From assembly GCF_018282095.1 (NCBI RefSeq), contig NZ_CP074126.1, positions 2,304,501 to 2,368,500 on the forward strand: a stretch of 64,000 nt of DNA, written 5' to 3'. This DNA comes from Pseudovibrio brasiliensis. GTDB lineage: Bacteria; Pseudomonadota; Alphaproteobacteria; Rhizobiales; Stappiaceae. The notes under the pieces were generated by a model, which saw only the letters and a list, made by a program, of their open reading frames with translations, searched no databases and was not told the origin of the DNA. The position numbers were made by a program, and so were the translations under genes. This document shows, piece by piece, positions 41,387 to 52,254 of this stretch. Within the stretch, counting starts at the first letter, position 1. Every line of letters begins with the position of its first letter.

Positions 41387-42238
41387 TTAGTGCATGGTTG
41401 GCCTCTGGTCCACCGCAATGATGGTTTCTGGGGCCGGTGGGCGGTAGCCCAGTGCACTATGGGGGCGTTTTGTATTGTAGTGGTTCCTCCAGCTTTCGAT
41501 AATCACCTGAGCTTCACGAAGCGAATAGAAAATCTCTCCGTTCAAAAGCTCGTCACGCATTCTTCCATTGAAGCTCTCGCAATATCCGTTTTCCCAAGGT
41601 GCCCCCGGTTCTATGTAGGCTGTTTGCGCTTCAACTGCCTGTATCCATTTTCTGACAGCGTCAGCTACGAACTCAGGCCCGTTGTCTGAGCGAATATAGG
41701 CAGGTGGACCTCGCAGGATGAACAGGTCCGTCAGCATGTCGATGACATCGCTTGAGTTCAGCTTTCGCTCAACGCGGATGGCGAGACACTCACGGCTGTA
41801 TTCATCCAGTATATTCAATGCTCTGAAAGCCCGACCATCCTCTGTGCGATGATGTACAAAGTCGTAGGACCATACATGATTGCGATACTGAGGTCGCAGT
41901 CGGACGCATGACCCATCATTAAGCCAGAGCCTACCCTTCTTTGGTTGCTTCATTGGAACCTTCAGCCCCTCCCGCCGCCACAGGCGTTCAACACGTTTGT
42001 CATTCGCCTGCCAGCCTGCCTGTCTCAAGAGTGCAGCAATCCGTCGGTAGCCGTATCGTCCATACTGACGGGCCAACTCAATCATATCCGCCACCAGGCG
42101 ATCTTCATCCGCGCGCCCTTTGGGTATGCGGCGCTGCGTTGAGCAATGTTGGCCCAGAACGCGGCAAACACGACGTTCAGAAACTTTTATTTCGCTGCGT
42201 ATGTGATTGATGCAGGCCCGGCGACGGGACGGGCTTAA
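41387..42238 (-). CDS. IS3-family transposase OrfB (DDE integrase)
   Basis: About 283 codons, read in the -1 frame from the end of orfA. The N-terminal part runs [20 protein letters not shown] and contains the usual RRVCRVLGQ helix. The DDE catalytic residues are visible: Asp in [10 protein letters not shown], Asp in [12 protein letters not shown], Glu in [17 protein letters not shown]. The end [12 protein letters not shown] is typical. Normally made as an OrfAB fusion by -1 slippage at the AACTTTTAAG stretch around 42235-42244. The frame is open throughout, so the element may still be active. Confidence 0.9.
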   Translation of the reverse strand, partial: LSPSRRRACINHIRSEIKVSERRVCRVLGQHCSTQRRIPKGRADEDRLVADMIELARQYGRYGYRRIAALLRQAGWQANDKRVERLWRREGLKVPMKQPKKGRLWLNDGSCVRLRPQYRNHVWSYDFVHHRTEDGRAFRALNILDEYSRECLAIRVERKLNSSDVIDMLTDLFILRGPPAYIRSDNGPEFVADAVRKWIQAVEAQTAYIEPGAPWENGYCESFNGRMRDELLNGEIFYSLREAQVIIESWRNHYNTKRPHSALGYRPPAPETIIAVDQRPTMH

Positions 42239-42513
42239 AAGTTTCCCTTGGCAGCCTCGGTAAGGATCAGCTTATCCAATGTCAGATCTGAACCCGCTCG
42301 GCGCAATCGCTCATTTTCTTTCTGCAGACGTTTCAGCTCTTTGAGTTGTTCTGTGCCCATACCACCGTATTTCTTCTTCCACCGGTAATAGGTTTGTTCA
42401 GTCACCCCAATCTGACGGATTGCGTCAATGCGTGACATTCCTTGCCCCGTCAGGACTTCAACCTGCCGTAGCTTAACAACTATTTCCTCTGGCTTAGGTC
42501 GCTTGGTTCTCAT
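42235..42513 (-). CDS. IS3-family transposase OrfA (HTH)
   Basis: 92 aa. Helix-turn-helix region [23 protein letters not shown] cut short here to its core ([15 protein letters not shown]), followed by a leucine-zipper-like stretch ([17 protein letters not shown]). Binds the IS ends and, fused to OrfB by frameshifting, forms the transposase. The ATG lies 57 bp inside the right end. Confidence 0.9.
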   Translation of the reverse strand: MRTKRPKPEEIVVKLRQVEVLTGQGMSRIDAIRQIGVTEQTYYRWKKKYGGMGTEQLKELKRLQKENERLRRAGSDLTLDKLILTEAAKGNF

Positions 42514-42723
42514 ATCTGATCCTCCGTTCTCCTAATCATAAACGTGGATCACTTCTTTGGGGGAGGCTCAACGGTTTTTCAGGGCACTAACTTTATGGGA
42601 AGCCTGCATGCTGACGACATTAACAGCTTTTCCAGAATTAATTTGAAAGGGTATTTGCAGGAGCTAAGAGGGGGGGGAATTGCGCTTTCAAACGCTCTCA
42701 TGTGCTGGCATGAGGCGCAAAAG

Positions 42724-42745
42724 CAAAAAGCTCCCGGAAGGAAGC
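42724..42745 (-). terminator. Terminator of tRNA-Lys
   Basis: Minus-strand GCTTCC-TTCC-GGGAGC (one G-T pair) followed by TTTTT, 35 bp past the tRNA. Confidence 0.7.
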
Positions 42746-42779
42746 CTTGCAAAACCTCTTTATATACCATGAGGTTAAA

Positions 42780-42855
42780 TGGTGAGCCCGCACGGGTTCG
42801 AACCGTGGACCTACTGATTAAAAGTCAGTTGCTCTACCAGCTGAGCTACGGGCTC
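42780..42855 (-). tRNA. tRNA-Lys(TTT)
   Basis: 76 nt with encoded CCA. Acceptor GAGCCCG pairs with CGGGCTC; anticodon loop TTTTAAT in a CTGAC/CAG stem gives TTT; T-loop GGTTCGAACC. Confidence 0.96.
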
Positions 42856-43499
42856 TTGGGCGATGACCGCTGGGTCGCTGCCTGTGAGGGGTCTTCTAAG
42901 GATTGCAGGGGCTTAGCGCAAGCGCTTTTTTTTATTTTCCACACAGTGCAGCAAAATTGCTTTTCGAGAGCTTAAGAGCCATCACCTCAAACTTAAAGAG
43001 GGCTGGCATTCGTTGCACCATCAATGAGATCCTTAAATATGAATGATGTAGCCATTACAAAAGTAGAAACTCATTCAACACACGGAATCGCTCTAAGCAC
43101 ACCATTCAGACGATTAAGAGCAGGTCAGCTTCGAAGCGTTCTCCCGTCGCGACTTTCTCCCTAGGTCAAATTGTCCCGATTTCTACGCAGAAATACAACC
43201 AAACACCTGATCACCTACGTATATTCACTGCATTTTTTGTAATCTTAACCCGTACTTACGCATTTTGAAATTTCAAATAATACCAAATAAAAACAACATA
43301 TTAAGCGAACCAATCACACCAAATCGCGCGACGCATATCTGCAAAATCAATCAAAAGTTGTGAAATATCTAAATACTGTGGAGATGCCGATTTTCCTTGA
43401 TAAGGGCAAAACGCTTTTTGATCTTTCGCAAAGAACTCCATCCCGAATAAGCGCACCTACTTAATGTATATTTTTCATGCGAGATAAGGTGTCTCGGAA
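42856..43499. promoter_or_regulatory. Intergenic region and candidate Fnr-type sites ahead of nosR
   Basis: 644 bp, AT-rich from about 43180. No gene supported. Two imperfect Fnr-like patterns lie before nosR: TTGATAAGGGCAAA (43397-43410) and TTGATCTTTCGCAA (43418-43431). Each keeps the TTGAT half but has a degenerate second half. Anaerobic/NO control of nos genes by this family is common. Confidence 0.35.
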
Positions 43500-45701
43500 A
43501 TGCGAGCTCTCAGGTTGCGCACTGTCTTCCTTCTTATTTTTACGTTCTTTCTCAGTGCGTCGAACTACGCGATAGCTGCGTCGGACTCTTCAAATCGTGT
43601 CCTCAATTTCTCTACGAAAGTTGAAGTCACTAAATTCTTCCCGAAAGCCGACAGATATGGCGAACTGCGCGAGGACATCGCGGTTCTTCCCGCAATGGCA
43701 GGGAGTGAAGTGCTGGGTTGGGTCTTTCTGACCACCGATCTAGTCTCCACGACCGGGTACTCCGGCAAGCCAATCGACACATTGGTTGGCATTGATCCAG
43801 ATGGCATGCTCACAAGCGTGCAGCTGGTAAAACACGCAGAACCTATCGTTCTTATCGGCATCCCTGATAGCGAGATCAAGCAAGTCACTGAGAACTACGC
43901 TGGCCTCGATATTAAGAAAGAAGCAGAGCAGGGTGGCTCTGCTCACGAGCTCGATATTATTTCTGGTGCCACCGTCACCATCATGGTGATCGACGATTCT
44001 GTTGTGAGAGCGAGCTTAAAAGTGGCGCGCACCCTTGGAATCGGTGGACTTAAAGGCGCTGAGGCAGACACTGGTCCAAAGTTCGTCATTGATCCGGACA
44101 AGACTGCAGCCTCAGATTGGATGACACTAACGGGTGATGGTTCACTCCGCCGCCTCACACTTGATGTGGGTCAGATCAATGCTGCCTTTGTTGAACAAGG
44201 CAATCCAAAAGCTATCAAACGACCTGCAAAAGGTCCGGATACCGACTCTTATGTCGATATGTATATGGGCCTTGCTGACGTCCCGGTTATTGGTCGCACC
44301 ATCCTGGGAGACGCAGAGTACGCCAACCTCAAAAAACGTATGAAGGAAGGTGACCACGCCATAGTGGTGCTTGGTCGTGGTCGGTACTCCTTCAAAGGCA
44401 CTGGGTATGTTCGTGGTGGTATCTTCGACCGTATTCAGTTGATCCAGAACGATATTTCTGTCCGCTTCAAAGATCGTCAACATAAGCGTTTGAACGTTAT
44501 TGATGCTGGTGATGCTCCAACATTCAAAGAACTGGACATCTTCACAATTCCGGCAGATTCAGGTTTTGATCCAAGCAAGCCGTTCCGTCTGCAACTTTTG
44601 GTTCACCGCGAAATTGGCGCGATTGAAAAGACCTTCCTGACCTTTGATCTGGGCTATCAGTTGCCGCAGCAATACCTGAAGAAGGTAGAAGTTGCGCCAG
44701 TAGCAGCAGAAGGTACAGGTGAGGGCGCAGCTGCAGCTCCTGCTGAAGAACAGCGCGTTGAGTTGTGGCAACGCATCTGGAACGACCGTCAGGTGGATAT
44801 TGCGATCCTTGGTGTCGCTCTGACAATCCTAACCGGCGTCTTCTTCTTCCAGATGCAGGTCGCCAAGTCTGAAAAATTCACCTTCTGGTTCCGCATCGGC
44901 TTCCTGACTTTTGTTCTGGTCTGGCTTGGCTGGATGGAAAATGCGCAGCTCTCTGTTGTAAACGTCTTGGCGCTCTTCTCAGCGCTGACCACAGAGTTCA
45001 GCTGGAGCGCATTCCTGATGGATCCGTTGGTCTTCTTGCTTTGGTTTGCAGTTGCAGCAGCTCTCATCTTCTGGGGCCGCGGGGCATATTGTGGCTGGCT
45101 CTGCCCATTTGGCGCCCTGCAGGAACTGTCAAACCGGATCGCAAAGTTCTTTAAAGTACCGCAGGTAACCTTGCCATGGGGGCTCCATGAGCGCCTCTGG
45201 GCTTTGAAGTATATGATCTTCTTGGGACTGTTTGGTCTCTCACTCTACTCACTGGCAGTGGCTGAGCATTATGCTGAAGTCGAACCATTCAAAACCGCAA
45301 TCATTCTGAAGTTCCAGCGCGGGTGGCCATATGTGCTCTTTGCAGTAGCACTCTTGGCAGCTGGTCTCTTCATCGAGCGGTTCTACTGCCGTTACCTCTG
45401 TCCTTTGGGAGCAGCTCTCGCTATTCCGGCACGCCTGCGCATGTTCGATTGGCTCAAGCGCTACAAGGAATGCGGCAACCCATGCGCTCGCTGTGAAAAA
45501 GAATGCATGGTCGGAGCTATCCATCCTGAGGGTCACATCAATCCAAACGAATGTCTGAACTGCCTGCACTGTCAGGTTCTGTATCAGAGCGACGATAAAT
45601 GTCCGGTCTGCATCAAGAAGCTTGCACGACGTAAGAAGTTCGAAGCGCAGACGGGTATTTCAAAGACGGAAAAGGGCACTTCCGTCAAACAACCGGCTTA
45701 A
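43500..45701 (+). CDS. nosR: NosR, membrane flavo/iron-sulfur protein for nitrous oxide reduction
   Basis: 733 aa. Signal [21 protein letters not shown], then a periplasmic FMN-binding domain ([12 protein letters not shown] with the flavinylated Thr) up to about residue 420, then about five membrane helices carrying [16 protein letters not shown] and [14 protein letters not shown], and a C-terminal cytoplasmic ferredoxin-like part with [12 protein letters not shown] and CLNCLHC. NosR feeds electrons from quinol toward NosZ and is needed for nosZ expression. First gene of the nos cluster. Confidence 0.96.
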   Translation: MRALRLRTVFLLIFTFFLSASNYAIAASDSSNRVLNFSTKVEVTKFFPKADRYGELREDIAVLPAMAGSEVLGWVFLTTDLVSTTGYSGKPIDTLVGIDPDGMLTSVQLVKHAEPIVLIGIPDSEIKQVTENYAGLDIKKEAEQGGSAHELDIISGATVTIMVIDDSVVRASLKVARTLGIGGLKGAEADTGPKFVIDPDKTAASDWMTLTGDGSLRRLTLDVGQINAAFVEQGNPKAIKRPAKGPDTDSYVDMYMGLADVPVIGRTILGDAEYANLKKRMKEGDHAIVVLGRGRYSFKGTGYVRGGIFDRIQLIQNDISVRFKDRQHKRLNVIDAGDAPTFKELDIFTIPADSGFDPSKPFRLQLLVHREIGAIEKTFLTFDLGYQLPQQYLKKVEVAPVAAEGTGEGAAAAPAEEQRVELWQRIWNDRQVDIAILGVALTILTGVFFFQMQVAKSEKFTFWFRIGFLTFVLVWLGWMENAQLSVVNVLALFSALTTEFSWSAFLMDPLVFLLWFAVAAALIFWGRGAYCGWLCPFGALQELSNRIAKFFKVPQVTLPWGLHERLWALKYMIFLGLFGLSLYSLAVAEHYAEVEPFKTAIILKFQRGWPYVLFAVALLAAGLFIERFYCRYLCPLGAALAIPARLRMFDWLKRYKECGNPCARCEKECMVGAIHPEGHINPNECLNCLHCQVLYQSDDKCPVCIKKLARRKKFEAQTGISKTEKGTSVKQPA

Positions 45702-45736
45702 GCCAAATCAACTCGAAAGTATCAAGGGAGACTTTC

Positions 45737-47644
45737 ATGACTGATAAAAAAGAAACAGGCCTTTCACGCCGCGCACTGCTTGGTGGTACCGCAAAGACCG
45801 CTGCAGTAGCTGGTTTGGGTGCCGTTGCTGCAGCAGGCGCTGGTGGTTTTGCACCAGCTCGCGCTGCTGAAGGTGGCCTCAAGTACCATGTAGGTCCAGG
45901 CGAGCTGGACGAATACTATGGCTTCTGGTCATCAGGTCAGACCGGCGAACTGCGCATTATGGGGCTGCCATCCATGCGCGAACTGATGCGTATTCCTGTA
46001 TTCAACCGTTGTTCTGCAACCGGTTGGGGTCAGACCAACGAATCTAAGAAGATTCTGCAGGAAAACATGCTGCCAGAAACCAAAGAGTTCTTGGCTGCGC
46101 ATGGCATGGAACACTACGACAACGGTGACCTTCACCACCCACATATGTCCTTCACCGAAGGTACATATGACGGTCGTTACCTGTTCATGAACGACAAAGC
46201 GAACACCCGTGTTGCACGTGTACGCTGTGACGTTATGAAATGTGACAAGATCACTGAAATTCCAAACGCACACGACATTCACGGCCTGCGTCCTCAGAAG
46301 TACCCACGTACTGGATACGTCTTCGCAAACGGTGAGCACGAAGCTCCACTCGTAAACGACGGCACCATTCTGGATGAGCCAGACAAGTACAGCTGCATCT
46401 TCACTGCACTCGATGGTGATACCATGGAAGTTGCATGGCAGGTCATCGTAACCGGTAACCTGGACAACTGTGACGCTGACTATCAGGGTAAATACGCTTT
46501 CTCTACCAGCTACAACTCAGAAATGGGTACAAATCTGGCAGAAATGACAGCTTCTGAAATGGACCACTGCGTGGTATTCAACATCAAACGCATCGAAGAA
46601 GGCGTCAAGAACGGCGACTACCAGATGCTGAACGGTGTTCCAGTTCTTGATGGCCGTAAAGGCTCCAAGTACACCGCGTACATCCCTGTACCAAACAGCC
46701 CACACGGCTGTAACACCTGCCCAGACAAAAAACACCTGATGATCAACGGTAAGCTGTCTCCAACAGTTTCTGTTATCGACGTGACCAAACTGGACGCAGT
46801 ATTCGACGGTGCAGATCCACGCTCCGCAGTTGTTGCTGAACCAGAGCTGGGTCTTGGTCCACTCCACACTGCATTCGACAACCGCGGTTTCGCTTACACC
46901 ACTCTGTTCCTCGACAGCCAGATGGTTAAGTGGGACATCGACAAAGCGATCCGTCAGTATGCAGGCGAAGACGTCGATCCAATTCACTCCAAGATCGATG
47001 TGGCATACCAGCCAGGTCACAACCACACCTCTATGGGTGAAACATCAGAAGCAGACGGTAAGTGGCTTGTATCTCTGAACAAGTTCTCTAAAGACCGCTT
47101 CCTGAACGTTGGTCCTCTGAAACCAGAAAACGAACAGCTGATCGATATTTCTGGCGACGAAATGAAGATCGTTCACGATGGTCCTACCTTTGCAGAACCG
47201 CACGACGTCATCATCGTACACAACTCCGTTGTGAACCCAGCGTCTGTCTGGCAGCGTGACGACCCAATGTTCGCTGATGCTGTCGCACAGGCTAAAGCTG
47301 ACGGTGTGGATCTGGAAGAAGCAGAACACGTCATCCGCGACGGCAACAAAGTTCGTGTTTATATGCACTCTGCTGCACCAACCTTCTCTCTTGAGAAGTT
47401 CACAGTTAAGCAGGGCGACGAAGTTACCGTTTATGTCACCAACATTGATGACATCGATGACCTGACACACGGCTTCTGTATTTCTAACTACAATGTAGCG
47501 ATGGAAATTGGGCCACAGGCAACGGCTTCCGTAACCTTTATCGCTGAGCGTCCAGGTGTTCACTGGTTCTATTGCCAGTGGTTCTGTCATGCACTGCACA
47601 TGGAAATGCGCGGTCGTATGTTCGTTGAGCCACGCGACGCATAA
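45737..47644 (+). CDS. nosZ: Nitrous oxide reductase (clade I, Tat-exported)
   Basis: 635 aa. Twin-arginine signal [18 protein letters not shown]; ribosome site AAGGGAG. The N-terminal seven-bladed propeller has CuZ histidines, for example in [34 protein letters not shown] and GHNHTSMGE. The C-terminal cupredoxin domain carries CuA ligands in [14 protein letters not shown]. It reduces N2O to N2 in the periplasm. Tat signal and length indicate clade I (typical NosZ). 36 bp follow nosR. Confidence 0.97.
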   Translation: MTDKKETGLSRRALLGGTAKTAAVAGLGAVAAAGAGGFAPARAAEGGLKYHVGPGELDEYYGFWSSGQTGELRIMGLPSMRELMRIPVFNRCSATGWGQTNESKKILQENMLPETKEFLAAHGMEHYDNGDLHHPHMSFTEGTYDGRYLFMNDKANTRVARVRCDVMKCDKITEIPNAHDIHGLRPQKYPRTGYVFANGEHEAPLVNDGTILDEPDKYSCIFTALDGDTMEVAWQVIVTGNLDNCDADYQGKYAFSTSYNSEMGTNLAEMTASEMDHCVVFNIKRIEEGVKNGDYQMLNGVPVLDGRKGSKYTAYIPVPNSPHGCNTCPDKKHLMINGKLSPTVSVIDVTKLDAVFDGADPRSAVVAEPELGLGPLHTAFDNRGFAYTTLFLDSQMVKWDIDKAIRQYAGEDVDPIHSKIDVAYQPGHNHTSMGETSEADGKWLVSLNKFSKDRFLNVGPLKPENEQLIDISGDEMKIVHDGPTFAEPHDVIIVHNSVVNPASVWQRDDPMFADAVAQAKADGVDLEEAEHVIRDGNKVRVYMHSAAPTFSLEKFTVKQGDEVTVYVTNIDDIDDLTHGFCISNYNVAMEIGPQATASVTFIAERPGVHWFYCQWFCHALHMEMRGRMFVEPRDA

Positions 47645-47657
47645 GGGAGTTGCGGGC

Positions 47658-48932
47658 ATGACAAGGTCCTTCTGGCAATTGCTGCTAGGTGCGACGGCTT
47701 TGGTTGGCGTGAGCATTTCTGCTCACGCTGCTGAAATCATTGTACCAGCACAGCCTGATGCCTTAGCCCGCGCCTTGAGAGAGGCGCAGGACGGAGACGT
47801 TTTGCGCCTGTCTGCTGGAGTTCATCAGGGACCGATCGTCATCGATCGGTCTTTGGTGCTTAAAGGAGAGCCAGGCGCAGAGCTTAAAGGCAATGGCAAA
47901 GGCTCAGTAATAACTGTCGAAGCACCAGATGTGGTCGTCGATGGACTGGTCATCACCGGTTCAGGTCTTTCCAACCAAACAATCGATTCAGGCGTGAAGC
48001 TGACCAAAAAAGCAGATCGTGCCCGAATTACAGGTAACAAGTTCCTCAACAATCTGGTAGGTGTGGATGCACATGGACCGGATGACGCTTACATTGCCGA
48101 CAACCTGATTGAAGGTCGTCGTGATCTGCGCCCCAACGAGCGCGGAAATGGCATTTATGTCTGGAACTCGCCAAGACTTTTGGTGGAATACAACACCATC
48201 AAATATGGTCGGGACGGCGTTTTCGTAAACACCAGCCCGAACGATACTTTCAAAAACAACTATTTCGAAAAAACCCGCTTTGCGGTGCATTACATGTACG
48301 GCAATAAGGGCACTATCTCCAACAACGTGTCAGTCGGCAATCACATCGGTTATGCGCTGATGTTCTCAGACAAGCTCACGATTACGGGTAACATCTCTAA
48401 AAATGACCGTGACCATGGCTTGATGTTGAACTACGCCAACAATGCCGTGATTACCGGAAACTATGTGAAAGCTTCTCCTGAGAAGTGCTTATTCATGTAC
48501 AACGCCAACAAAAACATTGTTGACGGCAACAAGTTTGAGCGCTGTGACATCGGGGTTCACTTCACTGCAGGTTCTGCAAAAAACAAATTTTCCAACAATG
48601 CCTTCATTGGAAACAAGACACAGGTGAAGTACGTGGGTACACGCCACCTGGAATGGACATACGAAGGTCGCGGAAACTTCTGGAGTGATCATTCAGCCTT
48701 TGACATGAATGGAGATGGAGTAGCTGACACCGCCTACCGGCCAAACGACATGGTCGATCAAATTCTCTGGACACAGCCTGCCGCAAAGCTGCTCACCGGA
48801 AGTCCTGCAGTTCAGCTCCTCAGCTGGACCCAATCGCAGTTTCCAGCACTTTTGCCAGGTGGCATCGTAGATACCAAACCTTTGATGCACGCTCCGGAAA
48901 TAGCAATGCCGAAGGTAGGAGCAAGAAGATGA
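47658..48932 (+). CDS. nosD: NosD, periplasmic copper-site maturation protein
   Basis: 424 aa from ATG 47658 (AAGGGAG upstream). Signal peptide LLLGATALVGVSISAHA. Right-handed beta-helix protein with carbohydrate-binding-type repeats, such as RNDRDHGLMLNYANN-like and ARITGNKFLNNLVGVDAHG segments. It works with the NosFY ABC exporter to build the CuZ sulfide-copper centre. Overlaps nosF by ATGA. Confidence 0.93.
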   Translation: MTRSFWQLLLGATALVGVSISAHAAEIIVPAQPDALARALREAQDGDVLRLSAGVHQGPIVIDRSLVLKGEPGAELKGNGKGSVITVEAPDVVVDGLVITGSGLSNQTIDSGVKLTKKADRARITGNKFLNNLVGVDAHGPDDAYIADNLIEGRRDLRPNERGNGIYVWNSPRLLVEYNTIKYGRDGVFVNTSPNDTFKNNYFEKTRFAVHYMYGNKGTISNNVSVGNHIGYALMFSDKLTITGNISKNDRDHGLMLNYANNAVITGNYVKASPEKCLFMYNANKNIVDGNKFERCDIGVHFTAGSAKNKFSNNAFIGNKTQVKYVGTRHLEWTYEGRGNFWSDHSAFDMNGDGVADTAYRPNDMVDQILWTQPAAKLLTGSPAVQLLSWTQSQFPALLPGGIVDTKPLMHAPEIAMPKVGARR

Positions 48933-49849
48933 ATAATACAGTTCTTCGAGCTGAAAACGTCCGCAAGACCTTCGATGGACGGGATGCTGTTAAAGATCTT
49001 TCCTTTGAACTGGGAGGCGCAGAGAGGGTAGCGCTACTCGGTCATAACGGTGCAGGCAAGACGACATTCTTCAAAATGTCACTTGGCTTCCTGACACCAT
49101 CTGCCGGACGGATTGAAGTTTTGGGAGCAGAGCCAGGCAGTGATAAAGCGCGCGCTTCCACCGCGTTTCTGCCAGAATCTGTTGCCTTCCAAAGGACTTT
49201 GACAGGTGTTGAAGTTCTCAAATACTACGCCAAGCTTAAAGGCGAAGACCCGAAGAAAGCAGTGGGACTGCTTGAACGTGTTGGTCTCGCAGAAGCTGGT
49301 ACACGCCGTGTTGGCACCTACTCAAAAGGTATGCGGCAGCGTCTTGGACTTGCACAAGCCTTAATCGGCACGCCAAAACTGGTGTTGCTCGATGAGCCAA
49401 CCAGTGGTCTGGACCCGATTTCCCGCCAGAACTTTTATGATCTCGTAACAGAGATATCTGGAAACGGCGCAACCGTACTTCTGTCATCTCACGCACTGAC
49501 AGAAATGGAAGCCCGCACAGATCGCATTCTGATCATGTCTAAAGGCAAACTTGTTGCCAATGACACTCTGGAACACCTGCGCACAGCAGCCCGTCTGCCA
49601 ATTCGTCTGAAGGTAAAAGCCAAGGAAGAACCAGCCGAGCAACTGGCAAACCGTCTTGGCGGCACTCCAGTTAACTGCCGCAGTGTAGAGATCATGTGCG
49701 CGCATGAAGACAAAATCGCGAGAATTGCGGCTGTTACCAGCTTGGGTGCCATGATCGAGGATATCGATGTGCATCTGCCAACACTGGATGACGTCTATAG
49801 ACACTTCTCCGAAAAGGCGAATGCCGAAGATAGTGCAGGGGAGGCCTGA
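48929..49849 (+). CDS. nosF: NosF, ABC transporter ATPase
   Basis: 306 aa. Walker A GHNGAGKTT (about residue 38), signature YSKGMRQRLGLAQAL, Walker B LVLLDEPTSGLDP, H-loop LLSSHALTEME. The C-terminal extension of about 90 residues is typical of NosF. Together with NosY it moves a sulfur species to the periplasm for NosD. Its start overlaps nosD (ATGA); NosY follows after 3 bp. Confidence 0.94.
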   Translation: MNNTVLRAENVRKTFDGRDAVKDLSFELGGAERVALLGHNGAGKTTFFKMSLGFLTPSAGRIEVLGAEPGSDKARASTAFLPESVAFQRTLTGVEVLKYYAKLKGEDPKKAVGLLERVGLAEAGTRRVGTYSKGMRQRLGLAQALIGTPKLVLLDEPTSGLDPISRQNFYDLVTEISGNGATVLLSSHALTEMEARTDRILIMSKGKLVANDTLEHLRTAARLPIRLKVKAKEEPAEQLANRLGGTPVNCRSVEIMCAHEDKIARIAAVTSLGAMIEDIDVHLPTLDDVYRHFSEKANAEDSAGEA

Positions 49850-49852
49850 GTA

Positions 49853-50683
49853 ATGTTTCAGCGTATCCTAACAGTAGCTGGCCAAGAGTTCCGTATCGGC
49901 CTGCGTAACCGCTGGATCCTTCTGTCCGTTGTTATTCTGGCAGCATTTTCCATGGCGCTCGCACTACTCGGCTCCGCACCAGCTGGTACACTCGACGTGA
50001 GCCGCATGACGATCACGGTGGCGTCACTCGCTAGCCTATCAGTTTATTTGGTTCCTTTGATCGCACTACTGCTGGCTTTTGACGCCGTTGCAGGTGAAAT
50101 CGAACGTGGCACACTGCTCTTGATCTTCTCCTCACCAATGACACGAAGCGAGTTCCTCATTGGTAAAGCAGTCGGTCACATCTGCGTTCTCTTGCTGGCA
50201 CTGACACTAGGTTATGGAGCAACAGCAGGCATGCTGGCAGCAACAGGTGGTGGCGATACAAGTGGATTCATTGACTTTGCACGGTTGATCGGCACTTCAG
50301 CAATCCTAGGCTTTGCATTCCTTGCTCTTGGCTACATTGTCAGTGCATTGGTACGTCAGGTCACAACCGCAGCTGCAATGGCAATCGGTATCTGGCTTGT
50401 TCTGATCGTTCTTTATGATCTGGCTTTGCTCGGTGCACTTGTTGCTGACAGTGAAGGTTTCTTTGCGTCCACCATCTTCCCGTTTGCACTATTGGCAAAC
50501 CCGGCAGATGCTTTCCGTCTCTTCAACCTATCTGCGTTGAATGCAAACGCTATGGTTGGCGGTATGGCGGGCGTTGCAGAAAGTCTTCCATTCCCACCAG
50601 CAGCAGCACTTGCCTCCATCTTCGTGTTCGCTGGTGCAGCCATGTCTGGTGCTATCCTACTGCTTAAGAGGGTCTCCCCATGA
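49853..50683 (+). CDS. nosY: NosY, ABC transporter membrane subunit
   Basis: 276 aa with six predicted helices; FDAVAGEIERGTLLLIFSSP with the coupling-helix-like motif and TRSEFLIGKAVGHICVLLLA are typical of the NosY/ABC-2 family. Partner of NosF in the NosDFY complex. Stop overlaps the nosL start. Confidence 0.93.
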   Translation: MFQRILTVAGQEFRIGLRNRWILLSVVILAAFSMALALLGSAPAGTLDVSRMTITVASLASLSVYLVPLIALLLAFDAVAGEIERGTLLLIFSSPMTRSEFLIGKAVGHICVLLLALTLGYGATAGMLAATGGGDTSGFIDFARLIGTSAILGFAFLALGYIVSALVRQVTTAAAMAIGIWLVLIVLYDLALLGALVADSEGFFASTIFPFALLANPADAFRLFNLSALNANAMVGGMAGVAESLPFPPAAALASIFVFAGAAMSGAILLLKRVSP

Positions 50684-51207
50684 TGAAGAAACTGTTTGCA
50701 GTCATTGGTGTCACGTTGCTTCTGGCAGCTTGTCAGGAAGAGCAGCAAATCGCTAAACCAGCTGCTATGGAGCTGAGTGCTGAAGCTGCAGGTCACTACT
50801 GCCAGATGACCATATTGGACCACGAAGGACCAAAGGCACAGATCCACCTTGCCGGTAATCCATTCCCGCTTTGGTTCTCTCAGATACGTGACGCTGTCGC
50901 ATTCACGCGTCTCCCGGAAGAATCCAAAGACTATGTAGCTATCTATGTCAACGACATGGACAAAGCTGAAAGCTGGGAGCAGCCAGGTAACAACAACTGG
51001 ATCGATGCAGATGCCGCTTTTTTTGTGATTGAGAGTTCACAGATAGGCGGAATGGGAGCCCCTGAAGCAATCCCATTTGGCACCAAAGCAGGCGCAGAAA
51101 AATTCTCAGCTGAGAATGGAGGTAAGGTTGTTAAACTTGCCGAAATTCCGAGTGAGTATGTACTCAAACCAGTTGAGTTTACACTCAGCGATGCTTCCAA
51201 CAACTAG
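50680..51207 (+). CDS. nosL: NosL, copper-delivery lipoprotein
   Basis: 175 aa. Signal FAVIGVTLLLAAC with lipobox LAAC. The mature part carries the Cu(I)-binding Cys/Met in HYCQMTILDHEG, followed by WFSQIRDAVAF and GKAGAEKFSAENGG-like NosL sequence. It brings copper to apo-NosZ. Last gene of the cluster; a strong terminator follows 23 bp later, and no nosX (ApbE-type flavin transferase) is encoded next. Confidence 0.93.
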   Translation: MMKKLFAVIGVTLLLAACQEEQQIAKPAAMELSAEAAGHYCQMTILDHEGPKAQIHLAGNPFPLWFSQIRDAVAFTRLPEESKDYVAIYVNDMDKAESWEQPGNNNWIDADAAFFVIESSQIGGMGAPEAIPFGTKAGAEKFSAENGGKVVKLAEIPSEYVLKPVEFTLSDASNN

Positions 51208-51230
51208 TTGTTGATCAAGCTATAAAAAAC

Positions 51231-51257
51231 AAAACGCTCCAGAAATGGAGCGTTTTT
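51231..51257. terminator. Bidirectional terminator after nosL
   Basis: AACGCTCC-AGAAAT-GGAGCGTT with T run to the right and A run to the left, serving nosL and the convergent gene at 51295-51678. Confidence 0.88.
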
Positions 51258-51294
51258 TGTTTGTAATATCTAAGCTGACTGATCACAGCTTTGA

Positions 51295-51678
51295 TCAGTT
51301 TTTGCAGTGAACTGGATAGCCAACGCGAAGTTTCGGATCGCCAACCACTATCAACTCTTCCGGATCACACGTTACGCTCTCCGTCGGGGCACTGTCAAAA
51401 GGCCGAAACTTGAACGCACGAAGCCCGGACAGCATCGTCGTCTCACCGCACACAAATCCAACTTCCTCTGTATCTCTGTGCTTCACAATAGAACCCAGCT
51501 CGGGTTCACAAAGTGAGATGTCTGAGCCGAACATGTTCAGAAGATCGACATCAGACGCGATTTCGGAACCATGCGCAGTTGCTGATTTCAGAAGTTCATC
51601 AAAAACATCTTGCCGCGCAGTTGAGTGCTTATTTTCCACTTCATTAGAATGGTCAGCGCGATTTAAGTCGATGGGCAT
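51295..51678 (-). CDS. Hypothetical protein, 127 aa
   Basis: From ATG 51678 (MPIDLNRADHSNEVEN...), with a weak GAAAGAG upstream; a longer form from 51726 is possible. A soluble protein with an acidic helical N-terminal part (DVFDELLKSATAH) and a beta-rich end with Cys residues: VGFVCGETT, SVTCDPEEL, VHCKN. I recognise no family. It stands alone, convergent with nosL. Codon use looks coding. Confidence 0.6.
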   Translation of the reverse strand: MPIDLNRADHSNEVENKHSTARQDVFDELLKSATAHGSEIASDVDLLNMFGSDISLCEPELGSIVKHRDTEEVGFVCGETTMLSGLRAFKFRPFDSAPTESVTCDPEELIVVGDPKLRVGYPVHCKN

Positions 51679-52254
51679 AAGAGCTCTTTCAACTAGAGAA
51701 CTAAAAGCAAAATCAAAAAGTACCAATCAAGACAAGCCGTCCAAACAGGTCTCCAATCCCCGAAGCTATTCCCTGCAAAATGGGACAGGGCATACAAATC
51801 AAAGTAGAATTGGATAATAAATCCATATCTTAGATTTAAGATGGTGGAAAGGTAAATAAACTCAAGCATTAAACAACATGCATCATGCACATAGTTGATA
51901 GATAGCTTCTTAAACAAACCTCATACGAAATTATTTATAAAATACAGACGTGTAGGATTACATCAACGGCATTGGATAAGTTGTCGAACTGATGAATACA
52001 CAAAACATATTCCAAAGAAAATATCTCGGATAACTTGCAAAAAGAGTTTGCTTCACATTCTAACCAGTAGGTGGAAACCCCCTATAAGGTTTAACTGAGA
52101 TCACGAACGGAAGACTAAATAGGATTTGAGGAACTTCAGATCTGGGAGGCTAAGCTATTTCCACCGCATCGATTTTCAATAAGTTCATGAATGCTCATGC
52201 AATCCGATCTATCAGAGTTCAGTTGAACTCCTTTAACAGACAAACCTGCAGTAG
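51679..52254. other. AT-rich region without a recognised gene
   Basis: 576 bp, AT-rich, with only short frames lacking ribosome sites. Together with the flanking orphan gene and XRE gene it differs from the neighbouring nos and spe operons and may be an acquired patch. Confidence 0.4.

Larger units (their letters stand above)
41353..42570 (-). mobile_element. IS3-family insertion sequence (IS407-like)
   Basis: About 1218 bp. The left end reads TGAGCAGCCCCGATTGAGTG and the right end, reverse-complemented, TGAGCCTCCCCCAAAGAAGT; both then read GATCC, giving imperfect inverted repeats with TG termini. Inside are orfA and orfB in two frames. I see no target duplication: the flanks are CGAC on the left and ACGG on the right. 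Confidence 0.88.

Noticed and set aside
42544-42975. 143-codon plus-strand frame after the IS element
   Set aside because: It runs antisense through tRNA-Lys and has no family resemblance.
51895-52098. 67-codon plus-strand frame in the AT-rich patch
   Set aside because: No ribosome site and low-quality composition; considered a chance frame.
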